Positions 43,170-52,562 are shown, counted from the stretch's first letter. The stretch: DNA of 64,000 nucleotides from Tessaracoccus timonensis (GCF_900343145.1 NZ_LT996886.1:620001-684000); one strand, 5' to 3'. Notes: generated from the letters alone by a model not told the origin. Program-made: numbers and translations.

Positions 43170-43853
43170 TCAGACGTGGAACCTGACGTCATCGAGGAGC
43201 GCGTCGGCAGGCATCTCAGGGTAGTGACTGCGAAGACTGCGCCGATAGCCCGCATCCAGTTCCGAAAGTCGGATCTGAGACACGGAATCAATCACACCCT
43301 GCATGGTCTCGAAGCCACGATGCTCACTGTCCTCAAACACGAAGGTGGTCTCACCCAGGGGCACCAGATCCTGATAGCGAAGAGTGCGAGTCTTTCGGCC
43401 AGAGAGAACATCGTCGCGGTAGCGTCGGTTGAAGCGTACAAAGCGGCGCGGATCACCGTCGGGCTGCACATACGAGTACGGCAACAGATGGCGCACGGAG
43501 ACCGATCGAATCGCATCACCGTCAGGAACCAACACGCGAATGTCAGGATGCTGGTCCAACAGCACCTGACGACAGCGACCGCACGGGGAGACCACCCCAC
43601 GGCCTCCATCCCCGACCGCAACTATCGTCGCAAGCCGCCCCGCATGAGCACTGGCAGCCATACCGAGCACGACGAGCTCGGCGCACGGGCCGCCATTGAA
43701 GTGATAGTTGTTCACACCGGCATAGATGGTTCCACGAAGATCCATCGCTGCAGCCGCAACAGTATGGTTCGGGTCCTCTCCCAGGGTTCCAGCCAACTCC
43801 ATTGCCGCCGCGATCACAGCATCATCGTTTGCCCAGCCGGTCAGAGCAGTCAT
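43170..43853 (-). CDS. Cytidine-deaminase / ASCH-domain fusion protein
   Basis: 227 residues from ATG 43851-43853. The N-terminal half is a cytidine-deaminase fold: GGPCAELVVLGMAASA gives C57-A-E59, and SPCGRCRQVLLD gives C91 and C94, so the zinc site and proton-shuttling Glu are present. The C-terminal half (RFNRRYRDDVLSGRKTRTLR, then PLGETTFVFEDSEHRGFE) looks like an ASCH domain, a putative RNA- or nucleotide-binding fold. The gene ends DDVRFHV-stop, close to the ychF-end repeat. Substrate could be free nucleoside or modified base; unknown. Confidence 0.75.
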   Translation of the reverse strand: MTALTGWANDDAVIAAAMELAGTLGEDPNHTVAAAAMDLRGTIYAGVNNYHFNGGPCAELVVLGMAASAHAGRLATIVAVGDGGRGVVSPCGRCRQVLLDQHPDIRVLVPDGDAIRSVSVRHLLPYSYVQPDGDPRRFVRFNRRYRDDVLSGRKTRTLRYQDLVPLGETTFVFEDSEHRGFETMQGVIDSVSQIRLSELDAGYRRSLRSHYPEMPADALLDDVRFHV

Positions 43854-43930
43854 GCCCGCATCCTCCCGCCTTGGGGACGAGGCGTGCAACCCCGCGTTTC
43901 ACGCGCACTGCAGCCATGCGCCAAGCGGGC

Positions 43931-43955
43931 CTAGACGTTAAGCCGGAACTCCACC
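43931..43955 (-). repeat. ychF-3'-end-like repeat
   Basis: Plus strand CTAGACGTTAAGCCGGAACTCC. It forms the last codons (V-E-F-R-L-N-V-stop) of the HEPN gene. Confidence 0.85.
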
Positions 43956-44569
43956 ATGCGCTCATCAAATTTTTCAATCAGTCGCCGAACAAAATCAGCC
44001 CAATTGCGGACTTGACCAAGGTTAAGCGCATCGGGTGTCGAACCTCGATGTACAATCTCGCCCCGTATTTTGACCAGATCGGAAATCTGTTTCCGCACCG
44101 ACGCGTTGGCTTTCTTCTGCCATTTGATTTCCCGCAGCGGGCAGAAATCGAGGATACTTCCGTACAGGCTTTCGACACCTCCAACGCTAGCGGTGTTGAA
44201 TCCGTAACGACCTTCCGAATCTCCTTCGATTCGCGATCGCACAAGTTCAAGTACAGTTGATCGCCACGAGTCGCCCACGAACACCCACGGATCTCTTCTT
44301 TGCTCAACCACCCACGACCGTAACTTTTTCGGTAGCTCATCGGCTTCCTTATTCTCTAGAAGCCATTCAACCGTCTCAATCAGGGATTCTTCGACATAGA
44401 CCTCCCACGCCGTATAGCAGAGGGAAGTACCCGCACGCAGCAACGGCCCGTAACCTGGCCCGGCGGGCTTCCCCGGCTTAGGGTCCTTCTGTGCTGGATG
44501 GTGGTCAAGCAGGGAATTGACATCACCTAGAAGATTTTGGGCAGCCTCTAACGCAGTCACATCCTTCAC
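43931..44569 (-). CDS. HEPN-domain protein (RiboL-PSP-HEPN-like)
   Basis: 212 residues from GTG 44567-44569, which overlaps the ychF2 stop (GTGA). Helical throughout. KIRGEIVHRG holds R169-x4-H174, the RX4-6H motif of HEPN RNases, in the right place near the C-terminus, and TAWEVYVEESLIETVEWLL is the long helix typical of RiboL-PSP-HEPN proteins. The gene ends in the ychF-end repeat. Its position suggests insertion into the end of ychF. Likely an RNase effector; the partner is not evident. Confidence 0.7.
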   Translation of the reverse strand: MKDVTALEAAQNLLGDVNSLLDHHPAQKDPKPGKPAGPGYGPLLRAGTSLCYTAWEVYVEESLIETVEWLLENKEADELPKKLRSWVVEQRRDPWVFVGDSWRSTVLELVRSRIEGDSEGRYGFNTASVGGVESLYGSILDFCPLREIKWQKKANASVRKQISDLVKIRGEIVHRGSTPDALNLGQVRNWADFVRRLIEKFDERMVEFRLNV

Positions 44570-45667
44570 TTCCTCTCCCCAGACGTTGCATTGAATCGAA
44601 ACTCCACGACGTCCCCGTCGGCCATGACGTAGTCCTTGCCTTCGAGTCGCATTTTGCCGGCTGCTTTCACGGCGGCTTCGGAGCCGAGCTCGTCGAGGTC
44701 GTCGAAGCTCATGACTTCGGCCTTGATGAAGCCCTTTTGGAAGTCGGTGTGGATCACGCCGGCTGCCTCGGGGGCCGTCCAGCCCTTCTTGATGGTCCAG
44801 CCGCGCGCCTCCTTCGGGCCTGCGGTGAGGTACGACTGCAAGCCGAGCGTGTCGTAACCGACGCGGGCCAGCACGTCGAGGCCGGGCTCGTCGATGCCCA
44901 TGTCAGCGAGGAATTCCCGCGCCTCGTCTTCCTCCATTTCGACGAGTTCCGCCTCGAACTTCGCGTCGAGGAAGATGGCCTCCGCCGGAGCCACGAGTTC
45001 ACGCAGATTGTCCTGCATCGCGGTGTCCGCCAGACCCTCTTCGTCGGTGTTGAACACGTAGATAAACGGCTTGGACGTCATAAGCTGCAGCTCGCGCAAC
45101 TGCGAAACAGCAATCCCGGCCTTGGCCGCACCCTGGAACAGGGTCGTGCCGCTCTCCAGCAGCTCCTTGGCCTGATCCATCGCCTCGAGCACGGCCGGCT
45201 CCATGGCCTTGCGCTGACCTCCTTCTCCACCCGCGGGCGCGCGTTCTCGAGCGTCTGGATGTCGGCCAGGATGAGCTCGGTCGAAATCGTGTCCATGTCT
45301 CCCGCGGGATCCTGGGACCCCTCGACGCGAGTCACGTCCGGATCGGAAAACGCGCGCGTCACCTGGCAGATCGCGTCCGCCTCACGGATATTCGCGAGGA
45401 ACTTGTTACCCAGGCCCTCGCCCTCGGAAGCACCCTTGACGATGCCCGCGATGTCGACGAAACTCACCGTCGCCGGCAGGATCCGCTCCGAACCGAAAAT
45501 CTCCGCCAAGCGATTCAGCCGTTCATCCGGCAGGTCACGACACCCACATTCGGTTCGATCGTCGCGAACGGGTAATTCGCCGCGAGCACCTGATTCTTCG
45601 TCAACGCGTTAAACATGGTCGACTTGCCCACATTCGGCAGTCCCACGATTCCAATAGTCAAAGCCAC
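44566..45667 (-). pseudogene. ychF: Second ychF copy, frameshifted and with altered C-terminus
   Basis: From GTG 45665-45667: [20 protein letters not shown] then [14 protein letters not shown]; the frame is lost near 45525. [20 protein letters not shown] continues in a second frame, lost near 45225. [20 protein letters not shown] to [17 protein letters not shown] follows in a third. The end is FRFNATSGERK instead of FRFNV. The 3' 430 bases are almost identical to the intact gene at 54425-55498; the 5' half is more diverged. Confidence 0.88.
44578..44606 (-). repeat. ychF-3'-end repeat, with small insertion (ychF2)
   Basis: Minus strand GTGGAGTTTCGATTCAATG, then CAACGTCTGG. The usual AACGTCTAG is preceded by extra bases, which shifts the stop and adds ATSGERK. 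Looks like a recombination junction. Confidence 0.6.
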
Positions 45668-45774
45668 GGAACCCAAGTCCCGTGGGTCGTCGCCGCCGCT
45701 TCCCCAACCGCCGCCGAGGCGCCACTCACCAATCGCCCGACCCGCACCTCGGGCGCGGGGCTGGGAACGTCGCC

Positions 45775-45808
45775 GAGGTGCCCCACGGGCTATCCCGCGT
45801 GGCACCTC
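45775..45808. terminator. Hairpin, copy 1 of a repeated intergenic palindrome
   Basis: GAGGTGCC-C-CACG ... CGTGGCACCTC, about 12 paired bases, downstream of the two-domain VOC gene. The same sequence recurs at 47617-47658. No T-run follows, so it is either a weak terminator or a REP-like element. Confidence 0.5.
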
Positions 45809-45838
45809 GACTTGGAACTGGGTAAACGCGAGTGAAGC

Positions 45839-46639
45839 TTACTCGGGCCGCGCCTCGCTCATGGCGCAAAGTTGGAAGGTCGCGCCGGAGGGGTCGGCGA
45901 CGGTGATGATGGCACCGAAAGGTGAGGAATCCGGGCCGTCGATGATCGTCCCGCCGAGTTTCTCCACGGCCGCGATCGCGTCCGCACTTGATTCGACACC
46001 AAAGTACACGCGCCAGCCGGGCTTCTCACCGGCCACCAGCGATGACGCGTCGCCCAGTCCCCACGAGGCTTCGTCCTGTGCGCCGTTCGTGTAGTAGCGC
46101 TCCGCCGCGCAGTCGTCCTGCATGGTGGTTTTCATCGGGACGAAGTTCGCGCCGAAGCTCTTGGTATAGAACTCCAGTTCCTTATCCACGTCTTCAGTCA
46201 TGAGTTCGAACCACACGGGCGTTCCGGGCTGACCGGTGAAGTCGAAACCCTCGACCTCGCCGGCTTGCCACAGGCTCAGCGGGTGCTGTGCGGGATCGCT
46301 CATCACCGCAAACGATCCGGCGGCGCCCGCACTTCCCACGGGGAACACCAACGTTCCGCCGTTGGATTCCACGGTCTTGGCGCTGTTCTCCGCGTTGTCG
46401 ACCGCGAGGAAGACGCCCCAATAAGCTTCCAGCGGCGAGCCATCGGGGCAGGTCATACCGGCGATGTCCATGAAACCACCGACTAGGGAATCGCCTTTGC
46501 GGATCATGTTGTAGTGGGCGACTTCCTCGCCCAGGTCATCGATTTCCCAGCCGAAAAGTCCCGCATAGAACTCCTTGGCCGCCGCGGCATCCGTCGCACC
46601 ATAGTCTAGCCAAGCCGTTGTTCCTTGTGGTCGTGCCAT
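45839..46639 (-). CDS. Two-domain VOC-family protein
   Basis: 266 residues behind GGAG (start ATG 46637-46639). Two glyoxalase-fold repeats: residues about 1-125 (TTAWLDYGATDAAAAKEFYA, SDPAQHPLSLWQ) and about 135-262 (GTPVWFELMTEDVDKELEFY, VADPSGATFQLC). Such proteins include lactoylglutathione-lyase-like and drug-binding members. Substrate unknown. Next to an AraC regulator on the same strand. Confidence 0.85.
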   Translation of the reverse strand: MARPQGTTAWLDYGATDAAAAKEFYAGLFGWEIDDLGEEVAHYNMIRKGDSLVGGFMDIAGMTCPDGSPLEAYWGVFLAVDNAENSAKTVESNGGTLVFPVGSAGAAGSFAVMSDPAQHPLSLWQAGEVEGFDFTGQPGTPVWFELMTEDVDKELEFYTKSFGANFVPMKTTMQDDCAAERYYTNGAQDEASWGLGDASSLVAGEKPGWRVYFGVESSADAIAAVEKLGGTIIDGPDSSPFGAIITVADPSGATFQLCAMSEARPE

Positions 46640-46786
46640 GAGGGGATCTCCTTTGTATCGAGGTTGACGGTTACCACGCTACGAACCCCGCGCGGGCAAT
46701 GTTTGTCCATTCGTGCGGTCTTGGCGGCCCCACTTGGCACGACTCGCACGGTTCGCCCACGGCACAGCGTCACACGTAGCGCACCC

Positions 46787-47539
46787 TCACCCGCGGCACA
46801 GAACCGGCAGCGCCGACAGCATCGGCACCCCGTGGCGGGGCACTCGAGCAAAACGTAGATCCACCGTTGTCCCCACTGACACGGGTCCCAGGATCGGCCC
46901 GGCATGAATCGCGGCCACGGGTTCGTTCGGCACCAGATGATCGAGCGGGTCGGCATGCGCGGGCACCGCAAACCCCAAGAGGAACGGGGCACCCGGACAC
47001 AGCGGCAGCCGCACTGAGTCTTGCCCCCGAACAAGGATGCCCGCCCGCGGCAAACCGACGGGGGCGGGCTGCGGATACCAGCCGACCCACACGATCGGGT
47101 CGCCTCGCAGAGATACCTGCGCGGGAACCTCCAGCCTCACCGTCACGCGCGCGGGCGAATCCCCCGGCACGGCGAACGGCCGGGGAGGCCGGCGATCCAC
47201 CCGGTCCGCGAGCGCCCGCAATTGCCCGGGGGTGACACCCACAGATCGCTTGAAGCGCCTACTGAAGCTGGAGAGCGAATCGAAACCCACGCCCATCGCG
47301 ATATCGATGATCGAATCGTCACCGGCTAGCAGGAGCCGCTTCGCCTCGTCGATTCGCCGAGCGGTCAGGTACTGCCCCGGGCTCATTCCCACGCCCTGCT
47401 TGAACAGGCGCGAAAAGTGAAACCGACTATAGCCGGCCCCCGCAGCGAACTCCTCGAGACTCACCGCCGCAGGATTCACCGCCGCGCTTTGCATCGCGCG
47501 ATCGATGAGGTCGCCCACGTTCGCTGTCGATCCGGTCAT
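46787..47539 (-). CDS. AraC-family transcriptional regulator
   Basis: 250 residues. The two helix-turn-helix motifs are at the N-terminus: VSLEEFAAGAGYSRFHFSRL, then SIIDIAMGVGFDSLSSFSRR and VTPGQLR. The C-terminal 150 residues (VTVRLEVPAQVSLRGDPIVW, PNEPVAAIHAGPILGPVSVG) form an effector-binding-like part. It probably controls the VOC gene 147 bases downstream. Confidence 0.85.
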   Translation of the reverse strand: MTGSTANVGDLIDRAMQSAAVNPAAVSLEEFAAGAGYSRFHFSRLFKQGVGMSPGQYLTARRIDEAKRLLLAGDDSIIDIAMGVGFDSLSSFSRRFKRSVGVTPGQLRALADRVDRRPPRPFAVPGDSPARVTVRLEVPAQVSLRGDPIVWVGWYPQPAPVGLPRAGILVRGQDSVRLPLCPGAPFLLGFAVPAHADPLDHLVPNEPVAAIHAGPILGPVSVGTTVDLRFARVPRHGVPMLSALPVLCRG

Positions 47540-47616
47540 GCCCCCACCCTATGAACGGGAGCGACACAGTGGAATAGCGTAAGTCAAGAATTCACCTTCG
47601 CGCCCCGGCCACACGA

Positions 47617-47658
47617 CGCCGAGGTGCCCCACACGAAAGCCTGCGTGGCACCTCGGCG
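47617..47658. terminator. Hairpin, copy 2 of a repeated intergenic palindrome
   Basis: GCCGAGGTGCC ... GGCACCTCGGC with 18 bases between. It is downstream of the truncated monooxygenase gene on the minus strand, matches 45775-45808, and lacks a T-run. Confidence 0.5.
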
Positions 47659-47717
47659 GCGGGTCAAGCGTTGTGGACTTGCGTAAAATCCTTGGGCTGG
47701 TGGCTTGACGCAGTCGG

Positions 47718-48445
47718 TCAGGAGATGTCGTAGCCCCTCACCGGTCCCGCGGTATTGGGTTCCCACCCGAGCGCCGGAGCCACGTGGGTGGCGAAGGCCT
47801 CGAGGATGTGGAGGTTGAAGTCCGGCCCCAGTTGGCTGGGAATGGTGAGCATGACGGTGTCCGCACTCATGACGGCTGCGTCGGCCTTGAGCTGTTCGAT
47901 GAGGAGATCGGGTTCTGCCGCGTAGGTCTTGCCGAAGGTCGAGCGGAAGCCGTCGATCATGCCGATCTGGTCGTGGGAGTCGTTCATGCCGAACATGAGG
48001 CGGTCTTCCTCGGACACGATGGGGAAAATCGATCGCGAGACCGACACCCGCGGCGCACCCTCGTGCCCGGCTGCTTTCCACGCACCCCGGAAGCGTTCGA
48101 GTTGCTCCGTCTGGAGGTCCGCGAACTGCTCGCCGGTCGCCTCGGTCAGCAGGGTCGAGCTCATGAGGTTGATACCCTGCGAACCCACCCATTCGGCGGT
48201 TTCGCGGGTACCCGCACCCCACCAGATGCGCTTATCGAGGCCGGGCGACTGCGGCTCGATCCGCAGCTTGCCGGTACGCCCAAACTGCGCCGGGTCCGCC
48301 TGGGCCATACCCTCGCCGCGGATCGCACGCATGAAGGTGGCAAACTTCTCGCGCGCGATGTCCGCCCCGCGCGGGTCGGTCGAGCCGGTGTAGCCGAATG
48401 CCTCCCAGCCACGATAGGCGGGCTCCGGCGACCCGCGACTAACAC
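47718..48445 (-). pseudogene. Luciferase-like monooxygenase, 5' half lost at IS481 border
   Basis: From SRGSPEPAYRGWEAFGYTGS through RRIWW-type KRIWWGAGTRETAEWVGSQG to GWEPNTAGPVRGYDIS, this is the C-terminal two thirds of a paralogue of 33274-34305. Just past its 5' border (48445) the sequence becomes the end of an IS481-type transposase. The missing N-terminal part is not found on the other side of the element, so it was deleted. Confidence 0.85.
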
Positions 48446-49335
48446 CTAGTTGTACTGACCGGGGACGTTGATCAAGCGCGAGAACGGTGGCAGGTTCCCG
48501 CAGGCCGTGTGGGGCCTGTGGTGAGTGTAGAAGTGGATCCAGCCGGGCAGGGCATCGCGGCGTTCTTGTTCGGAGTTGTAGCAGTGGGCGTAGGCCCAGC
48601 CGTCGGCCAGAGTCCGGTGAAATCGTTCGATCTTGCCGTTGGTTTGCGGCCGGCGTGGGCGGGTCTTTTTCACTGCGATGCCGAGCTGGTCACAGACCTG
48701 CTGCCACAGGCGTGATTTGTAGGCCGAGCCGTTGTCGGACAAGACCCGCTCAATGGTGATGCCTCGGGCGGCGAACCAAGCGACTGCCCGGATCAGGACA
48801 GCGCTGGCGGTGCGTGCGGTCTCTTCATCGTGGACCTCGGCATAGACGACCCGTGAGTTATCGTCCAGGACGGAGTGCACGAAGGCATGACCGAGTAGCG
48901 GTCCACGCCACTTGCTGCGCGGCTTGTCGGGGGTCGCGGCACGGTTCCGGTCGCCTTGGACTCGTCCGACGTAACGCCACCCGCCGCCATCGGGGATGTT
49001 TCCGAGCTTCTTCACATCGACATGAACCAGCGAGCCGGGGTGGTCGTGTTCGTAACGGCGGATCGGTTCCCCGGTGGCGCGGTCACAGGCCCAGAGACGA
49101 TTCAGCCGGCACGAGGTCAAGATCCTGCCGACCGTGGAAGGCGCGATGCCGAGTCGTGCCGCGAGCTGAATTGGCCCCTCGCACAGCCGAAGCCGCAGGC
49201 TCACGCAGCGTTTGACCACCCGGAGCGGGGTCTTGTTCGGGCTGTGATGGGGCCGCGAGGGGGACTGCTGAAGGTTTGGTTGACTCCAAGACCGCATGGC
49301 TTCTGGGAGGAGGTTGTGCTGAAAGGATGGCAACC

Positions 49336-49629
49336 ATGCCGAAGATCACTTACACCGACGAGTTCAAGCGCGACGCGGTCGCGTTGGTCGCCTCAGGCAT
49401 CCCGCAGAAGCAGGTCGTCAAGGACCTGGGTGTCGCGAAGACCACGCTGCAGGCGTGGGTCCGTGACGCGAGGTTCCAGTCTCACGGGATGACGCCGACC
49501 ACGGACCCCGAGGCACGCAAGGACATGTCCCAGGCTTTGCGTAGGATCCGTGAGTTGGAGATGGAAAACGAGGTGCTACGCCGCGCAGCAGCGTATCTGT
49601 CGCAGGCTCACATCACACCCCCAAAATGA
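49336..49629 (+). CDS. IS3-family transposase OrfA
   Basis: 97 residues from ATG 49336 behind AAAGGA. MPKITYTDEFKRDAVALVAS then VKDLGVAKTTLQAWVRDARF is the helix-turn-helix, followed by a leucine-zipper-like LRRIRELEMENEVLRRAAAY. It overlaps orfB by four bases, as needed for programmed frameshifting or coupling. Confidence 0.88.
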   Translation: MPKITYTDEFKRDAVALVASGIPQKQVVKDLGVAKTTLQAWVRDARFQSHGMTPTTDPEARKDMSQALRRIRELEMENEVLRRAAAYLSQAHITPPK

Positions 49630-50524
49630 TCTATCCGCTCGTCAAGGAGATGGCTGCTGTCGGTGCCCCGGTGAGGGTGCCGGTGGCGGTCGCGTGCCGG
49701 ATACTGGGATTGTCCAAACAGGGCTACTACAAGTGGCTCAAGCAGCCGATTTCGGTGCGTGAGGCCGAGGAACGTGAGTTGATCGCCGTGCTACGCAAGC
49801 TCCATGCCGACGACCCCGAGGGCGGCTACCGGGTGCTGGCCGACGACATCGGCGAGCTGGGTTACACACTCTCGGAGCGCAGAGTCTGGCGGCTGTGCCG
49901 GGTCGCTGGCATCCAATCGGTCATCGTCACACGCACATCGCGCTACAAGAAGGCAGGGGCACCGGTCCACGATGACCTCGTGCAGCGTCAGTTCACGGCC
50001 GACGGCCCCAACGAACTATGGCTCACCGACATCACCGAGCACCGCACTCGTGAGGGAAAGGTGTATCTGTGTGCGATCAAGGATGTGTTCTCCAACCGGA
50101 TCGTGGGCTACTCGATCGACACCAGGATGAAGGCCCGGATCGCTGTCAACGCGCTCGAGATGGCAGTGGCCCACCGAGGCCGGCCCACCGAGGCCGGCCC
50201 ACCGGAGTGATCGTGCACTCGGACCGCGGCTCTCAATTCCGCTCCAGACGCTTCCTGAAAGCCCTGAAACGTCACGGGCTACGTGGCTCGATGGGCCGCG
50301 TGGGGGCCTGTGGTGACAACGCTGCGATGGAGTCGTTCTTCGCCCTGCTGCAGAAGAACGTCCTCGACCGACGGTCCTGGAGCACACGAGAGGAACTACG
50401 GCTGGCGATCGTGTCCTGGATCGAGGGGAAGTATCACCGCAAACGCCGTCAACGCCGACTCGGGAAACTCTCCCCGGTCGAGTTCGAACTCATCATGAAA
50501 CCAACCGCTACACTGGCGGCATAA
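49626..50524 (+). pseudogene. IS3-family transposase OrfB, inactivated by a 14-bp tandem duplication
   Basis: Catalytic blocks: NELWLTDITEH (Asp), VIVHSDRGSQFRS (Asp) and NAAMESFFALLQ (Glu). Between the first and second, CCACCGAGGCCGGC is present twice in tandem (about 50174-50201). This shifts the frame so that translation ends at RPTEAGPPE. Removing one unit restores AHRGRPTGVIVHSDRGS. Confidence 0.85.
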
Positions 50525-50853
50525 CCCCGGACGTCAACCAAACCTTCAGCAGACCCATCCGACCATCCCAACCGGTCCGAGGTCACGGTATCGATCAGCC
50601 CAACGGCGGGCAGTGGTCACCGCCACACCACAACGTTCCGCCGCTCGACGCAGCGGCCAGCCTGTGTCCACGATGAGCTGGGCCAAACGCAAACGCCCGG
50701 TTTCGGTCAAGATCGCGTTACGGTGGGACATGGAAGACCTCTGTTTCGTGAAATGGGTTATGTCGTAAGTCCCACACATCACTCAGACCTCTTCCCCATA
50801 TCTAGCCAACCCGCCGGATGTACCCAACCTCCGTGGTCAGCACAACTAGGACG

Positions 50854-50900
50854 CAGACTACAACTCACACTCCAACTTTTGGAGTGTGAGTTGTAGTCTG
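50854..50900. promoter_or_regulatory. Perfect 22-bp inverted repeat before the AlbA_2 gene
   Basis: Left arm CAGACTACAACTCACACTCC plus AA (50854-50875), loop CTT, right arm its exact complement (50879-50900). It ends five bases before ATG 50906 and leaves no room for a ribosome binding site between hairpin and start. It may be a DNA operator for the encoded protein or an RNA hairpin controlling translation. Confidence 0.85.
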
Positions 50901-50905
50901 AAGTC

Positions 50906-52414
50906 ATGATGTGGACGCTGGATGATCTATCGTGGGCCCTCGACCAGATGCGAACGCGGCGAGGCGACGGCACCTCCATCGAGGTCAAGCGCGCCACAGG
51001 TGGCGTCCCCCAGATGACGGAGACATTGTGTGCCTTTGCCAACATGCCCGACGGCGGCACCGTGATCTTCGGCGTCGACGAGGGGGATGGGGAGTTCTCC
51101 GTCGTGGGTGTCCCGAACATCGCAGAGCTTGAAGCAGGGATCGCCAGCATGGCACGCACGGCCGTCCGACCAGCGCCGCAGATCGACTTCCAGACCATCA
51201 CATTGGATGCGCAACCAGTCGTCATCGCGCACATCGCACCGTTGCCCCTTGCCGAGAAGCCTGCGCGCGTTGCAGGCAGGGCCTTTTTGCGTCAGGCCGA
51301 TGGCGACTACGCCATGCATCCGCACGAGGAGCGCATGCTTGAAGTAGCGCGTCTCCATGCCGACGAACAGGTGGACTACGACCTTGCTCCCGCCCGCGGT
51401 CGCAGCCGTGATGATCTGGATGAGACCCTCTGCTCAGCCTACGTCCGGGCAGTGCGCGCTCACGACCGACGCCTACACGACTGCGATGACCCCCAAATCC
51501 TTCGCCTGACGAATGTCCTTACGGCCTCTGGCGAGCCGACGCTGGCAGGACTGTATGCTCTCGGAGCTTACCCGCAAGGACAGTATCCAGCGCTGACCGT
51601 GACCGCTGCCGTTCAGCTAACAGGGGGCGAGGGGCAGCCACGCAACCGCAACCTCCAGGACTTCACTGGCCCAATTCCCGCCCTCCTGGCCGATCTGCTC
51701 GACTGGGTGGCGTCCAACTTGGACACCATCAACCAGTATCGCGATGACGGGCATATGGAAGTCATCCCCGAGCTGCCACTCAATGCGGTACGAGAACTCT
51801 TGGCCAATGCACTGGTCCATCGTGACTTAGGCCCAAACACGCTGGGAACCGGCAAGCAGATTCAGGTACGCCTCACGCCGCGGAACCTGTTCATCCAGAG
51901 TCCCGGCGGCTTGCGTGGCGTGTCACTCGCACAGATCGAGAGCGTCGAGCACGCTCAGGCAGCGGTTAACCAACGGCTCTATCAGATCGCCAAGCGACTG
52001 GGTACGCCCGACGGCGCATCGATCATCGAGGGCGAGGGCGGCGGCATCCGCGAAGTGTTCCGCTCCACCGAGGCGCGAGGATTGCCTCGCCCACAACTCA
52101 TCGACACCGGCGTACAGTTCAAAGCCTTGCTCTGGCGCGCCCGAGAGGCCTCAGAGCGTCCTTCACCCCGGACGCCGGACACGACGAGGGGCATGAAGGC
52201 AGTACCCCGAAGTTCGTCCCCCACCCGAAACGAGCACCGGATCTTGAATGCCCTGACGACAGCCGACAGCCCGCTCACAATCCATCAGGTTGTCGACGCA
52301 ACGGGATTGACGATCGGCCAGGTCCGCTACGCCCTCAACCAGCCTCTCGAGGATGGCATCGTCGTCATGGAGGGCAAGCAGGGACTCAAGTCGACCCGCT
52401 ACCACTTACGATGA
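50906..52414 (+). CDS. AlbA_2 (Schlafen-type) DNA-binding ATPase-like regulator
   Basis: 502 residues. The N-terminal AlbA_2 domain has DGTSIEVKRATGGVPQMTET and CAFANMPDGGTVIFGVDEGD. The middle GHKL-like region has ELPLNAVRELLANALVHRDL and IQVRLTPRNLFIQSPGGLRG, a Bergerat-fold ATPase start. A C-terminal winged helix (ILNALTTADSPLTIHQVVDA) follows. Proteins of this type act as transcription regulators or defence-associated factors. It stands alone behind a striking palindrome, on the plus strand against the local trend. Confidence 0.85.
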   Translation: MMWTLDDLSWALDQMRTRRGDGTSIEVKRATGGVPQMTETLCAFANMPDGGTVIFGVDEGDGEFSVVGVPNIAELEAGIASMARTAVRPAPQIDFQTITLDAQPVVIAHIAPLPLAEKPARVAGRAFLRQADGDYAMHPHEERMLEVARLHADEQVDYDLAPARGRSRDDLDETLCSAYVRAVRAHDRRLHDCDDPQILRLTNVLTASGEPTLAGLYALGAYPQGQYPALTVTAAVQLTGGEGQPRNRNLQDFTGPIPALLADLLDWVASNLDTINQYRDDGHMEVIPELPLNAVRELLANALVHRDLGPNTLGTGKQIQVRLTPRNLFIQSPGGLRGVSLAQIESVEHAQAAVNQRLYQIAKRLGTPDGASIIEGEGGGIREVFRSTEARGLPRPQLIDTGVQFKALLWRAREASERPSPRTPDTTRGMKAVPRSSSPTRNEHRILNALTTADSPLTIHQVVDATGLTIGQVRYALNQPLEDGIVVMEGKQGLKSTRYHLR

Positions 52415-52562
52415 AGCGCTCAGGCTGTGAATGAGACCCAGAAACTTCGGCCCCTCAACCACGGCAGCAGATGGTGCAGAGAAACCGATTAGATCGCTTC
52501 CACGTCAGGAACCAACACACAAACATCCACGTTCCGCAGCCGAATAAGCTTTGGGTCCGCGG

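Larger units (their letters stand above)
49263..50555 (+). mobile_element. IS3-family insertion sequence, copy 1
   Basis: About 1.29 kb. Terminal inverted repeats CTGCTGAAGGTTTGGTTGAC at 49265-49284 and its complement at 50533-50552. It carries orfA and a frameshifted orfB and splits the IS481 transposase gene. A second, more decayed copy with the same ends is at 62474-63751. Confidence 0.9.
48446..50790 (-). mobile_element. IS481-family element interrupted by an IS3-family element
   Basis: The C-terminal piece of the transposase is at 48446-49262: LAARLGIAPSTVGRILTSCR, SLVHVDVKKLGNIPDGGGWR (first Asp), VLDDNSRVVYAEV, LSDNGSAYKS and RPRRPQTNGKIERFHRTLAD. The N-terminal piece, MSHRNAILTETGRLRLAQLI and TTARRWADRYRDLG, is at 50557-50731. 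The split is caused by the IS3-type element at 49263-50555. Outer ends could not be fixed, since no clear terminal inverted repeat was found. Confidence 0.85.
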
